From JAAUTS01 sp038250235 (GTDB lineage: Bacteria > Verrucomicrobiota > Verrucomicrobiia > Methylacidiphilales > JAAUTS01): a stretch of 64,000 nt of DNA. Below the pieces are notes generated by a model, which searched no databases, was not told the DNA's origin, and worked only from the letters and a program-made list of their open reading frames with translations. How positions within the stretch are numbered: the first letter of the stretch is position 1; each line of letters opens with the position of its first letter. Of this stretch, positions 16,083 to 24,734 are shown piece after piece. The DNA lies in contig JBBSCO010000010.1 in NCBI GenBank assembly GCA_038250235.1, forward strand, positions 1 to 64,000, given 5' to 3'. A program made the translations under genes and the position numbers.

Positions 16083-16655
16083 TTGGCTACTCTGCTCCCG
16101 CTTGTTGTGGGACTGGGCAACCCGGGCTCCCGTTATCTCGGAACCCGGCACAACGTCGGCTTCATGGTTTTGGATGCATGGGCGGCGGAAAGCGGGGCGC
16201 AGTGGAAAAAAGTGCGCTTTACCGAGGCGGAAGCTGCTCAGACGCCCGAGGGTGTCTGGTTGTTGAAGCCCTTGAGCTACATGAATGTTTCAGGGGACCC
16301 GGTCAGGGCGGGGTTGAACTGGTTTAAGTTGGTGCCCGAGCAGCTTTTGGTGGTGATGGATGATGTGAGTCTGAAACTGGGCCGACTCCGGCTCAGGAGC
16401 GGGGGATCGGCGGGGGGACATAACGGCCTCCGTTCGATCGAGCAGCATCTCGGAACCCGGGAGTATGCGCGGTTGAAATGTGGGGTGGGGTCGGCGCCGG
16501 AACGGATGGATCTGGCAGACCATGTTCTCGGACGCTTTGTGGCGGAAGAGAAAATAATTTTGAAGGAAATGATAGAGCGGGCGGTGAAGGGCCTGAAGAT
16601 GTGTGAGCATCAGGGGGTCACAGCCGCCATGAATGAAGTAAATAGAGAAGTATGA
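16083..16655 (+). CDS. pth: Peptidyl-tRNA hydrolase
   Basis: Releases peptides from peptidyl-tRNA that drops off the ribosome. The 190-residue protein starts with VGLGNPGSRYLGTRHNVGFM, where the catalytic His lies in RHNVGF, and has VVMDDVSLKLGRLRLR and GGSAGGHNGLRSI. The start appears to be TTG at 16083, three bases after the rplY stop. The gene overlaps rpsF by 4 bp. Confidence 0.94.
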   Translation: MATLLPLVVGLGNPGSRYLGTRHNVGFMVLDAWAAESGAQWKKVRFTEAEAAQTPEGVWLLKPLSYMNVSGDPVRAGLNWFKLVPEQLLVVMDDVSLKLGRLRLRSGGSAGGHNGLRSIEQHLGTREYARLKCGVGSAPERMDLADHVLGRFVAEEKIILKEMIERAVKGLKMCEHQGVTAAMNEVNREV

Positions 16656-16963
16656 AAAAACATTACGAATCGATGTTCATCCTGGACTTGCAAGGCAAGG
16701 AAGAAGGGGTGGAGGAAGTGGTAACAGAAATCAAGAAGGCCATTGAGGCTTTGGGAGGCGAATTTTATGCCGCCCAGCGCATGGAGCGCCGCAAGTTTGA
16801 GCAGGTCGCCAACAAGGTCGATTCCGGCTATTACCTCGGCGTCCGCTATGATCTGGACAGCAGCAGGGTCAATGAGCTGAAACAAAAATTTGCCCTGGAT
16901 AAAAAAGTCTTCCGCCAGGTGGATTTCCTCGCCAAGGTCGTCAAAGAAAAAGCGGCGGCCTGA
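16652..16963 (+). CDS. rpsF: 30S ribosomal protein S6
   Basis: A 103-residue S6 with the expected N-terminal strand (YESMFIL) and the central RRKFEQVANKVDSGYYL in the place of the family's KRRLAYPI-type strand. It binds 16S rRNA on the platform, normally together with S18. ATGA overlap with pth, followed by ssb 35 bp later. Confidence 0.88.
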   Translation: MKKHYESMFILDLQGKEEGVEEVVTEIKKAIEALGGEFYAAQRMERRKFEQVANKVDSGYYLGVRYDLDSSRVNELKQKFALDKKVFRQVDFLAKVVKEKAAA

Positions 16964-16998
16964 TTGTTCATTCCCGGCAGTAGCTTTCCTGAAACGCC

Positions 16999-17493
16999 AT
17001 GGCCTCCCTCAACAAAGTTTTTCTTATCGGAAACCTGACGCGTGATCCTGAAATCAGGCACACGCCGAAAGGAACTGCCGTGGGAGATCTTGCCCTGGCC
17101 ATCAACATGGTTTATCGCACCCCTGAGGGCGGTGAAAAAGAAGAAGTCTGTTATGTCGATGTGGTGGTATGGGGACGCCAGGCTGAAACCTGTAAAGACT
17201 ATCTGACCAAGGGTTCCCCCATTTTTGTGGAAGGCCGCCTTCAGCTTGACCAGTGGGAAAGTCAGCAGGGGGAAAAACGCAGCCGCCTGCGTGTGCGTGC
17301 GGATCGGGTGCAGTTTTTGGGTAGAGGTGGAAGTGGCGGGAGCGGCGGCGGGTCGGGCGGGAGCAGCCGTTCCTCCGGTGGCGGGGAATCCGGCAGTTCC
17401 CGCAATGCTCCGCGCGAACGCGAGCGCGAACAGGGACCGGATCCCGATTACAGTCATGGACCGGACGCCTCGGATGACGAAATTCCGTTCTAA
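16999..17493 (+). CDS. ssb: Single-stranded DNA-binding protein
   Basis: A 164-residue SSB. The OB fold covers residues 1-108 (LNKVFLIGNLTRDPEIR, YVDVVVWGRQAE, GSPIFVEGRLQLDQW). It is followed by a Gly/Ser-rich linker and the acidic tip DDEIPF, which recruits repair and replication proteins. It sits between rpsF and rplI, where rpsR would normally also be found. Confidence 0.95.
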   Translation: MASLNKVFLIGNLTRDPEIRHTPKGTAVGDLALAINMVYRTPEGGEKEEVCYVDVVVWGRQAETCKDYLTKGSPIFVEGRLQLDQWESQQGEKRSRLRVRADRVQFLGRGGSGGSGGGSGGSSRSSGGGESGSSRNAPREREREQGPDPDYSHGPDASDDEIPF

Positions 17494-17553
17494 GCTGATG
17501 CCGGGTGAGCCGGTTTTTGATTTTAAACAGAGATATTAAAGGAGACAAAACGT

Positions 17554-18075
17554 ATGGCAGTTGAAGTAATTCTGAAGAAACCCGTTCCTAATCTGGGACA
17601 GGAAGCGGATGTTGTCCGGGTCAAGCCCGGTTATGCGCGCAACTATTTGTTGCCCCGCGATCTCGCCGCCGTGGCGACAACTGCTTCCAAGAAAATGGTG
17701 GAAGATCTAAAAAAGAGCCGTGCCGCCCGCGAGGCCGCTGAACTCAACGCGGCGGAAGAATTGGCCACCGCCCTTAAGAAACTCACCATCACGTTCCAGA
17801 TGGAACATGGCAATTCCGACAAGGTTTTCGGTTCCGTCACGTCCCAGGATATCGCTTCACGTCTGGAAGTTCTTGGCCACAAAGTGGATCGTAAAAAGAT
17901 TGATCTGCCACGTCCTCTCAAGGCTCTCGGCGAGCATGAAGTCCAAATCTCACTGCCCATGAGTATCCAGGCCAAGGTCAAGATTGTCCTCGAAGCCCCC
18001 CAGGTCGTTGCGGTGGAAGAAGAGGCCTCAGCCAAAGGCAAAAAAACGCGTCCGGCCAAAAAAGCCAAAGAATGA
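17554..18075 (+). CDS. rplI: 50S ribosomal protein L9
   Basis: A 173-residue L9. The N-terminal rRNA-binding domain has VKPGYARNYLLPRDLA, a long connecting helix runs to about residue 75, and the C-terminal domain has GSVTSQDIA. A basic tail (KGKKTRPAKKAKE) extends past the usual ~150 residues. A good Shine-Dalgarno (AAAGGAG) precedes the ATG. The 60-bp gap after ssb is too short for rpsR. Confidence 0.94.
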   Translation: MAVEVILKKPVPNLGQEADVVRVKPGYARNYLLPRDLAAVATTASKKMVEDLKKSRAAREAAELNAAEELATALKKLTITFQMEHGNSDKVFGSVTSQDIASRLEVLGHKVDRKKIDLPRPLKALGEHEVQISLPMSIQAKVKIVLEAPQVVAVEEEASAKGKKTRPAKKAKE

Positions 18076-18081
18076 ATGCTA

Positions 18082-18110
18082 CCCGGTCTTTTCCATAAAA
18101 AAAGATCGGG
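18082..18110 (+). terminator. Hairpin after rplI
   Basis: CCCGGTCTTTT (18082-18092) pairs with AAAAGATCGGG (18100-18110) with a single mismatch around a 7-nt loop, starting 7 bp after the rplI stop. No U-tract follows, so it is a weak or Rho-dependent terminator, or a 3'-end stabiliser, rather than a classic intrinsic terminator. Confidence 0.45.
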
Positions 18111-18224
18111 ACAATTCACTTGACGACACGCCCGTAATTCTTCATTTTGCGCTGGTAATTGGACTTTTAACGTAGTTTTAGTAAATACGTAAGTCATTGA
18201 AAAAAGCTCACTAAGAACCACCGG

Positions 18225-20645
18225 ATGATCAAATCGGCTGCCAGAAGGCGTATAAGGAATATGACGCAATGTTTGAACAGGATCTTTTTAGGGATTCTGC
18301 TAGCAGTGGCGTCATCGAGTTTGATGGCCCAGGAAAATGCCCCCACCACATCTGAGGGCAAAACGTTGGTCAAGCCCCCCGCTCCTGCGGACTCTCCCAT
18401 TGCCCGTGGCCCGATCGTCAAAGAGATAGAAATTGAATATGCCGGACCCCGCTCTGTCGATAGGAGTGTTATTCTTTCCAATATGCGGACATCGGTCGGA
18501 CAGCCCTACTCGCTGACCGCAGTGGAAGAAGATGTCCGCAACCTCTATGCAACCGGGCTTTTTGTCAATCTGCGCATTTATGATGAGCCGGTGGCGGACG
18601 GTGTCAAAGTCGTTGTCATTATCCAGCCCAAACCAACGGTCAAGGATATCGTCATTATCGGTGCGGAAAAAATCAAAGAAAAGCGCATCCGCAAAGAGAT
18701 GAACAGCAAGGCGGGCGATCCGCTCAGCGAACAAAAAATTGCCGAGGATTCCCGCAAAGTTCTCGAATATTACCGGGTCAAAGGGTTCCCCAAGGCCACG
18801 GTTGAGTACAAAATTGACATCAATGAACAGGCAGGCCGTGCGGTGGTGACCTTCACGATTGCAGAAGAAGGAAAAGCTTATGTGCGTTTTGTCACCTTTG
18901 AGGGAAACTCGTCCTTCAAGGAACAAGAACTGCGCAAGACATTTAAAACGAAAAAGAAAAACTGGCTCTCCTTCTTCAATAAATCCGGTCTACTGAAAGA
19001 GGAGCAGATCAAGGACGACCTGAAAGCCCTTAAAGAATTTTACCAAAAGAACGGCTACATCGACATGCAGGTCAAAGATGTGGCCTACAGCTATCCTGAA
19101 AAGGATATCATCGATATCAAGGTCACGGTTTTTGAAGGGATCCAATACCGGGTGGGACGGATCAACTTCGAGAAAAACCAGCTCTTCACCGCGGATCAGA
19201 TAATGAGCCGCCTGAAGTTCTCCGCTGGCATGGCGGAAGGCGGGGTTTTCTCCCCCCAAGGTCTGGAGCAGGACGTCAAGACGATCCGGGACCTCTATGG
19301 TGAACGTGGTTATATAGACGCCAACGTTACACCCATCCGCCAGCCCAACATCGAGAGCGGTAAGATGGATATTCTTTATTCGTTGTCCGAGAACGACCAA
19401 TCCTATGTAGAGCGTATTGTGATTCAGGGGAACAACCGGACCAAAGACAAGGTTCTGCGGCGTGAATTGGCCGTGGCCCCCGGCGAGGTGTACGATTCCG
19501 TCAAGGTGGAAGCCAGCAAAAAGCGTCTGGAAAACCTCGGCTACTTTTCCAAAGTGGACATCAGCGCGCAGGATACACCGGTTCCCAACCGCAAGGACAT
19601 GATTGTTACAGTGGAAGAACAGCGCACCGGTTCCGTGACCTTCGGTGTCGGTTTCAGCACGGTGGACAGCCTTCTTGGCTTTGTTGAATTGAGCCAGGGC
19701 AATTTTGATTTCGCCAACTTCCCGACATTTACCGGGGCTGGCCAGAAGTTCCGGACCAGACTCCAGTATGGTCTCACCCGTCGTGACTTCACCGTCAGTT
19801 GGACCGAACCTTGGTTCTTGGATCGCCAACTCTCTTTCGGCTTTGACCTCTTCTACAACCAGTCCAGCTTCAACAGCAGTCTCTATGACATAGAGCGCTA
19901 CGGTGCTGCCGTCCGTGTCGGCAAGGCCCTGAACCAGTTCTGGCGGCTGGGTATCCGTTACCAGGCGGAAAATATCGGAATTGTCGATGTGGACACCGGT
20001 GCTTCTGCTGCTTTGAGAGCCGAGGAGGGCTACCGCACCAAGAGTTCAGTCAGGGCCACCATTACTTACGACTCACGTGATGACCTCTTCCTGACCCGCA
20101 GCGGTGAAAAAGTGGAATTTTCGGTCGAAGGTGCTGGCGGCCCTTTGATGGGTGACACGAATATCTGGAAGCTGGAACTGGAGGGTGCCAAGTATTTCCA
20201 ATTGCCCTATGACCTTATTCTTTCCCTGGGGGGTGCAACTTCCGTGGTGGACGGGTATGATGACACCACCATCCCCCCCTTGTTTGACCGTCTTTTCGTC
20301 GGGGGATCCCGCTCCATCCGCGGCTTCAACTTCCGCGATGTCGGCCCCCGCGATTCCGAAGGTGAGCCTTTTGGAGGACAGACCATGGCCTATGCCAATG
20401 CCGAGATTACTTTCCCCATCATTAACCGGGTTCGTGGTGCTGTCTTCATCGACGGCGGCTTCAACAATGCCAAGGTCTTCGATTATTCGCTGAATGATGT
20501 CGCCATCGGCACCGGCGTTGGCCTCAGGTTGAACCTTCCGATCGGCCCTCTCCGTCTTGATCTGGGCACCCCGATCATGGAGCAAAGCGTTTTTGATCCT
20601 ACCGGGTCCATCAAGTTCCACTTTGACGTGGGCTACCAATTCTAG
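18225..20645 (+). CDS. bamA: Outer-membrane assembly factor BamA
   Basis: The central pore of the BAM complex, which inserts beta-barrel proteins into the outer membrane. 806 residues: a signal peptide (hydrophobic core LGILLAVASSSLMAQ), five POTRA repeats to about residue 460, then a 16-strand barrel containing the conserved loop-6 motif VGGSRSIRGF and ending in aromatic F (FDVGYQF). An ATG at 18261 is an alternative start that would shorten the signal. It is followed 15 bp later by skp and then lpxD, the usual envelope-biogenesis order. Confidence 0.95.
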   Translation: MIKSAARRRIRNMTQCLNRIFLGILLAVASSSLMAQENAPTTSEGKTLVKPPAPADSPIARGPIVKEIEIEYAGPRSVDRSVILSNMRTSVGQPYSLTAVEEDVRNLYATGLFVNLRIYDEPVADGVKVVVIIQPKPTVKDIVIIGAEKIKEKRIRKEMNSKAGDPLSEQKIAEDSRKVLEYYRVKGFPKATVEYKIDINEQAGRAVVTFTIAEEGKAYVRFVTFEGNSSFKEQELRKTFKTKKKNWLSFFNKSGLLKEEQIKDDLKALKEFYQKNGYIDMQVKDVAYSYPEKDIIDIKVTVFEGIQYRVGRINFEKNQLFTADQIMSRLKFSAGMAEGGVFSPQGLEQDVKTIRDLYGERGYIDANVTPIRQPNIESGKMDILYSLSENDQSYVERIVIQGNNRTKDKVLRRELAVAPGEVYDSVKVEASKKRLENLGYFSKVDISAQDTPVPNRKDMIVTVEEQRTGSVTFGVGFSTVDSLLGFVELSQGNFDFANFPTFTGAGQKFRTRLQYGLTRRDFTVSWTEPWFLDRQLSFGFDLFYNQSSFNSSLYDIERYGAAVRVGKALNQFWRLGIRYQAENIGIVDVDTGASAALRAEEGYRTKSSVRATITYDSRDDLFLTRSGEKVEFSVEGAGGPLMGDTNIWKLELEGAKYFQLPYDLILSLGGATSVVDGYDDTTIPPLFDRLFVGGSRSIRGFNFRDVGPRDSEGEPFGGQTMAYANAEITFPIINRVRGAVFIDGGFNNAKVFDYSLNDVAIGTGVGLRLNLPIGPLRLDLGTPIMEQSVFDPTGSIKFHFDVGYQF

Positions 20646-20660
20646 TTAAATTCCAATCCT

Positions 20661-21251
20661 ATGAGATCTATTATCCTATCCGCAGTCCTCACACTTTGTG
20701 CTCTGATTTCCCCTCTGCAAGCGCAGTCCACGGGACTTAAAATTGCCCTGATCGATATGCAGGAATCTTTCAAGCAATACTATAAAACCGACGAGGCCCA
20801 GGAGCGGCTGAAGCAGGATATGGCCGGTTACCAACGGCAGATGGAAGATAAAAGGGAGGATTACCGCAAGATCATCGATCAGATCAAAGCCCTGCAGGAT
20901 GGTGCCAAGGATCCCTCCGCCAGCGATGCATCCAAAAAAGAAAAGGAGCAGAAGCTCAAGGAGAAGATCCAGGAAGCCCAGACCCGCGAAAACGAAATGA
21001 ATCAATTCGCGCAGACGACTTCCAAAGTGTTTCAGGACAGCCAGCAACGGATGCGTAAAACCATCGTGGACGAGATCAACGAAAAAGTTAATATCTTCGC
21101 CAAGGGCAAATACAACCTGATTCTGGACAAGTCCGGCATGACTCTCAACGGAACGGCGGCTTTGGTTTATTCTGAGGGGGTGGCGGACGTGACCGCTGAA
21201 ATCATCAAAACTCTTAACGCCAGTAAACCTGCAGGCGAAGTTAAGAAGTAA
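20661..21251 (+). CDS. skp: Periplasmic chaperone Skp/OmpH
   Basis: Holds unfolded outer-membrane proteins in the periplasm and hands them to BamA. 196 residues: a signal peptide ending near LQAQS, then KIALIDMQESFKQY, a long coiled coil (about residues 45-135, with many Lys/Glu heptads) and the C-terminal KYNLILDKSGMTLNG that closes the trimerisation body. Lies between bamA and lpxD. Confidence 0.9.
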   Translation: MRSIILSAVLTLCALISPLQAQSTGLKIALIDMQESFKQYYKTDEAQERLKQDMAGYQRQMEDKREDYRKIIDQIKALQDGAKDPSASDASKKEKEQKLKEKIQEAQTRENEMNQFAQTTSKVFQDSQQRMRKTIVDEINEKVNIFAKGKYNLILDKSGMTLNGTAALVYSEGVADVTAEIIKTLNASKPAGEVKK

Positions 21252-21272
21252 GCTTCCGAAATCCCACACGTC

Positions 21273-22304
21273 ATGGCACGAAGCCTGGGGGACATTGCGG
21301 CCTTGGTTCAAGGACAGCTCAGTGGTGACGCTTCCCTTGAAATCAAAGGGGTGAATGATCTGAGCCGGGCGGGTTCGGATCAGATCTCCTTCCTGGGAAA
21401 TCCGCGCTACATCAAGCAGGCTCTCCAAAGCAAAGCGGGGGCTATTCTGGTTCCCACTCAGGCACCGGGGAATTTCCCCACTGCCCTGATCCGCGTTGAT
21501 AATCCGTCCACCGCGTTTGCCAAAGTTGCCGCCCTCTTCACACCACCACCCATTCAATGGGCTACTGGTATCCATCCTTCGGCTGTGATTGCCCCTAGTG
21601 CCGCCATTGGCCAGGGGGTGCATATCGGAGCTCACGTGACAGTGGAGGATGGGGCCCGCCTGGCGGACGGGGTTCATGTCGGCGCCGGTTCCTACATCGG
21701 TCATGAAGTTGTGATCGGCGAAAACAGTTTTATCTATCCGAATGTAACTGTCCGTGAACGATGTTTGCTTGGCAAGCGCGTGATACTGCATGCGGGGGTG
21801 GTTATCGGGTCGGACGGCTTCGGCTATGAATTTCTTCAGGACCGTTATGTGAAGGTTCCCCAGACCGGTTATGTCCAATTGGAGGACGATGTCGAGGTAG
21901 GGGCCAATTCAACCATCGACCGGGGACGTTTTGACAAAACCTGGATCAAGCAGGGAACCAAAATCGATAACCTCGTTATCGTGGCCCACAATGTGGTGGT
22001 TGGCGAGCATTCCATCCTGGTGGCCCAGGCGGGAATCGCGGGCAGTGCCACTCTGGGCAGCTATAACACCGTCGGAGGGCAGGCGGCCATCGTCGGACAT
22101 GTTAAAATCACCGATAAAGTTTCCATCACAGGATGGTCCGCTGTGACCAAGGATATCACTCAACCGGGAGTCTATCGGGGTGGTCCGGCCAAACCGATGA
22201 AGGAATCCCTGGAGATTGAGGCTCTGACACAGCGTCTCCCAGAAATTTACGAGAGACTGAAGGCCTTGGAAAAGGCCTCGCAGAACGTTGCAAAATCCCC
22301 GTGA
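21273..22304 (+). CDS. lpxD: UDP-3-O-acylglucosamine N-acyltransferase
   Basis: Third step of lipid A synthesis: adds a hydroxyacyl chain to the 2-amino group of UDP-3-O-acyl-glucosamine. 343 residues: a uridine-binding N-domain (LSRAGSDQISFLGNPRY), a left-handed beta helix of hexapeptide repeats (IGAHVTVEDGARLADGVHVG and on), the catalytic His in IDNLVIVAHNVVVG, and a C-terminal helix. It shows that the cell makes LPS. Confidence 0.95.
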   Translation: MARSLGDIAALVQGQLSGDASLEIKGVNDLSRAGSDQISFLGNPRYIKQALQSKAGAILVPTQAPGNFPTALIRVDNPSTAFAKVAALFTPPPIQWATGIHPSAVIAPSAAIGQGVHIGAHVTVEDGARLADGVHVGAGSYIGHEVVIGENSFIYPNVTVRERCLLGKRVILHAGVVIGSDGFGYEFLQDRYVKVPQTGYVQLEDDVEVGANSTIDRGRFDKTWIKQGTKIDNLVIVAHNVVVGEHSILVAQAGIAGSATLGSYNTVGGQAAIVGHVKITDKVSITGWSAVTKDITQPGVYRGGPAKPMKESLEIEALTQRLPEIYERLKALEKASQNVAKSP

Positions 22305-22602
22305 AGAAGTGGCTCTGGGTTTAAGGTGCTGCCTGAGTTTGAGCCATGTTCTTGATTGTAGCCGCCATCCTGCTCTTACGTCAGGACTTCGGCAGGATAG
22401 GCCGAATCGCGGAACCCCATAAAAGAATAAAAAAACCGGAACCTGAAGGTCTCTGTTATAAAATACGGGGCAACGATTCGGGCCAATTTCGGATTGAAAT
22501 GGCCCGAAGCATGCGGCATATTCACACTTCCCCTGTCCACGGAGTTCAAAGGAGAACAGACCCAAAAGTATTCGGGGGTGAGCACAGGAGAAAAGATTTT
22601 AT

Positions 22603-22674
22603 GGCAGCGTAGCTCAGTGGTAGAGCAGGGGACTCATAAGCCCTTGGTCGCAGGTTCAAATCCTGCCGCTGCTA
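22603..22674 (+). tRNA. tRNA-Met(CAT)
   Basis: A full cloverleaf: acceptor arms GGCAGCG (22603-22609) and CGCTGCT (22667-22673), D-arm GCTC/GAGC, anticodon loop CTCATAA with CAT at 22635-22637, T-arm GCAGG TTCAAAT CCTGC. The first acceptor pair is G-U, and the CCA end is not encoded. The lack of the three G-C anticodon pairs of initiators suggests elongator Met; a lysidine-modified Ile tRNA cannot be excluded. The 3' end forms the first part of a tandem repeat. Confidence 0.9.
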
Positions 22675-22994
22675 CCCTCCTGGGTAGCACCCCGTGAAAA
22701 CGGGAGTCTTTCATTATTTGAACCGTGGTTCACTGCGTATCGCGACAGCGATTCTCCAACAGACGAAGTCAACTGGCAGAGCCTTTCATAAAGTGAAAGG
22801 ATCAATCCTGCCGCTGTTACCCTCCTGGGTAGCACCCCGTGAAAACGGGAGTCTTTCATTATTTGAACCGTGGTTCACTGCGTATCGCGATAGCGATTCT
22901 CCAACAGACGAAGTCAACTGGCAGAGCCTTTCATAAAGTGAAAGGATCAATCCTGCCGCTGTTATCCTCCTGGGTGGCAGCCCTTGAAAATAGG
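22656..22994 (+). repeat. 145-bp tandem repeat seeded by the tRNA 3' end
   Basis: Starting at the tRNA 3' end, a 145-bp unit occurs twice (22673-22817, 22818-22962), with only an isolated substitution or two between copies. A third copy begins at 22963 and fades by ~22994. Each unit ends with ATCCTGCCGCTG, the T-arm/acceptor sequence of the tRNA, preceded by a shrunken anticodon-like CTTTCATAAAG. The copies therefore look like degenerate tRNA-Met genes plus spacer. They do not fold as working tRNAs. Confidence 0.85.
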
Positions 22995-23178
22995 GTTCAA
23001 TGAAGATTATCCGGAAGCCGTAGGATTTAATCCGGGCTCAGACTGCCACAGGCCGGGCGGAGGGGTTTTCGCGACCTACTTAATCTATTAAGACAAGCGT
23101 GTGCCGCAGTGACGAGTAAACGATGCGGCTTGGCTGAAGAAACTGTCCAGAGAGAGGCACCGATGTAGGAATTCCAGA

Positions 23179-23295
23179 TCAGGCTTTCTTGGCTTTTTTT
23201 GCAGCTGAAGCCGCAATAATACGATCGTTCTTGATGCGGCGGCGATCACGTTTCTTGGCGTTGGTGCGAGCTTTGGTTGAATTGGATGTTCCCAT
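23179..23295 (-). CDS. 38-residue basic protein
   Basis: A very small ORF: 38 codons with a clear ATG and TGA. It is extremely basic (TKARTNAKKRDRRRIKND, then an Ala/Lys tail AASAAKKAKKA). The sequence is low in hydrophobic residues, as in small ribosome- or nucleic-acid-associated proteins such as bTHX-type peptides, but I cannot match it to a named family. It is isolated, in the gap after the tRNA repeat. Confidence 0.5.
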   Translation of the reverse strand: MGTSNSTKARTNAKKRDRRRIKNDRIIAASAAKKAKKA

Positions 23296-23688
23296 GCAGA
23301 TAGACAAGACGCTTCCCACAGTTGTGCAAGAGGAATTTCAAACTACAGGAAGGGGCTGGGAGTAAAAGGCAGTCTGATAAAGGTCCCCTGACTCCCTGGC
23401 CCGCCCTGGCAAAAGCAGCGCTTCCCATGCGTTACCTTTTCCTTTGTTCGTTGCTTTGACGGGATTTATTGCCAATGGGGCAGCCGCTTAAGAGCTCCGG
23501 ATTGTTATACGCAACCTTGAATTTTTTTCTTTCGAGAAGGACGGATGCCGCACCGGCTATGCCATGGAACCAGGGGATCAGGTGGTTCGGGCAGGAAGGG
23601 TAGGTCAAAAAGCTTTCGGGACACTAAAATAAAAGGGAAAACCTGTCAGCGGAATTCCAGAATTACCGAATCTCAGTTTTTTTGCCGT
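23296..23688. other. Gene-free stretch
   Basis: 393 bp between the small basic protein and the SMP-30 gene. Only short unconvincing ORFs are present, and I see no RNA gene or clear repeat in it. Confidence 0.5.
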
Positions 23689-24594
23689 CTATTTCCCCAG
23701 CGGCCCGGCACCTGCCACGGTCAGGCGGATGGAATAGAGGCCCTTGCTTGCGGTGATGAAGAGCGTCTTGCGGTCCTTGCCCCCGAAGCAAAGGTTCCCG
23801 GTCCAGGCTTCCGGAACCTGAATATGCGCGATCTGTTGGCCGGTAGGATCGAAAACCGTGACGCCTTTGTTGGTAAGATAAACGTTTCCTTTTTCATCAA
23901 TCGTCATGCCGTCCGACCCCATCTCGCAGAACAGAGTTTTGTTGGTCAGAGTTCCGTCAGGCTGGATGTCGTAGCGGTAGGTTTTCCCAGCACCGATGTC
24001 TGTGAGATAAAGATGTTTACCGTCGGGGGTGCCAATAAGACCGTTCGGTTTGACGAGGTCATGGGCCACGCGGATCAGGCGTTGGCGGTCTTGTGATAGG
24101 AAATAAACGGCCTGCCTGTCCTGCTCTCCCTGCTTCCGCGACCACCAGGAACGTTGGTAGTAGGGATCGCTGAAATACAAACCGCCTCCAGGTCGGATCC
24201 AGACATCGTTCGGCCCTTCGAAAGGCTTACCCACGTATCCTTTCAAGACCACCTCGACCTTTCCGTCGGGTGCTATACGCCAGAGTTCGTTCCTTTCATC
24301 CGCGCAGGCCCAGAGAAAACCTTCCAGGTCAAAAGACATACCGTTGGATCGGCCGGCGGGCTCCATGAAGGTCGAAAGCCTGCCCTCCGTGCTCCACTTG
24401 TGGATGCGGTTATTGGGTTGATCGGTAAAAAAAACATTACCCTCCGCATCACAGGTTGCGCCTTCGGTGAAGCTGAAGCCATCGGCCAGCTTTTGTAGCG
24501 TGGCACCGGGCTCGATGATTGCGTTTTCCTGGCTGGAAAGCGTGGACATGGTAAGAAAACTAAAACAGGGAAGGAGAGAAAGGAAGTGTTTCAT
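23689..24594 (-). CDS. SMP-30/gluconolactonase-family exported protein
   Basis: A 301-residue six-bladed beta-propeller. The ATG at 24594 gives a signal peptide (MKHFLSLLPCFSFLTMSTL); the upstream extension is not expected to be used. Family motifs include FTEGATCDAEGNVFFTDQPN (metal-binding Glu), PFEGPNDVWIRPGGGLYFSD (substrate Asn and metal Asn), VKPNGLIGTPDGKHLYLTD and GSDGMTIDEKGNVY (metal Asp). Members hydrolyse sugar lactones; the substrate is not evident. It is a single gene, divergent from the DUF4202 gene. Confidence 0.85.
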   Translation of the reverse strand: MKHFLSLLPCFSFLTMSTLSSQENAIIEPGATLQKLADGFSFTEGATCDAEGNVFFTDQPNNRIHKWSTEGRLSTFMEPAGRSNGMSFDLEGFLWACADERNELWRIAPDGKVEVVLKGYVGKPFEGPNDVWIRPGGGLYFSDPYYQRSWWSRKQGEQDRQAVYFLSQDRQRLIRVAHDLVKPNGLIGTPDGKHLYLTDIGAGKTYRYDIQPDGTLTNKTLFCEMGSDGMTIDEKGNVYLTNKGVTVFDPTGQQIAHIQVPEAWTGNLCFGGKDRKTLFITASKGLYSIRLTVAGAGPLGK

Positions 24595-24734
24595 CGCAGT
24601 GGTAAGTTGGGGGCCAGTATTGCATGAAGAGGTCAGTATGGCGGATATGGTTGGAGGAGCCAATACTTCTTCCGTTTCCTATCTGTGAATATGAGATCCT
24701 TGCCGCGCCCGGATGCGGCTGTTATTCTTCAGCG

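Noticed and set aside
16846..17457. 203-residue antisense ORF across ssb
   Set aside because: It lies opposite a clear ssb gene and its length comes from the GC-rich Gly/Ser linker of ssb.
18990..19829. Long antisense ORF in bamA
   Set aside because: It mirrors a well-supported bamA frame; no family match and no start signal.
20676..21878. 400-residue antisense ORF across skp and lpxD
   Set aside because: It covers two well-supported genes on the other strand and shows no domain.
22673..22994. Tandem repeat considered as a CRISPR array
   Set aside because: Units are 145 bp, directly adjacent with no variable spacers, and derive from the tRNA end. No cas gene is present.
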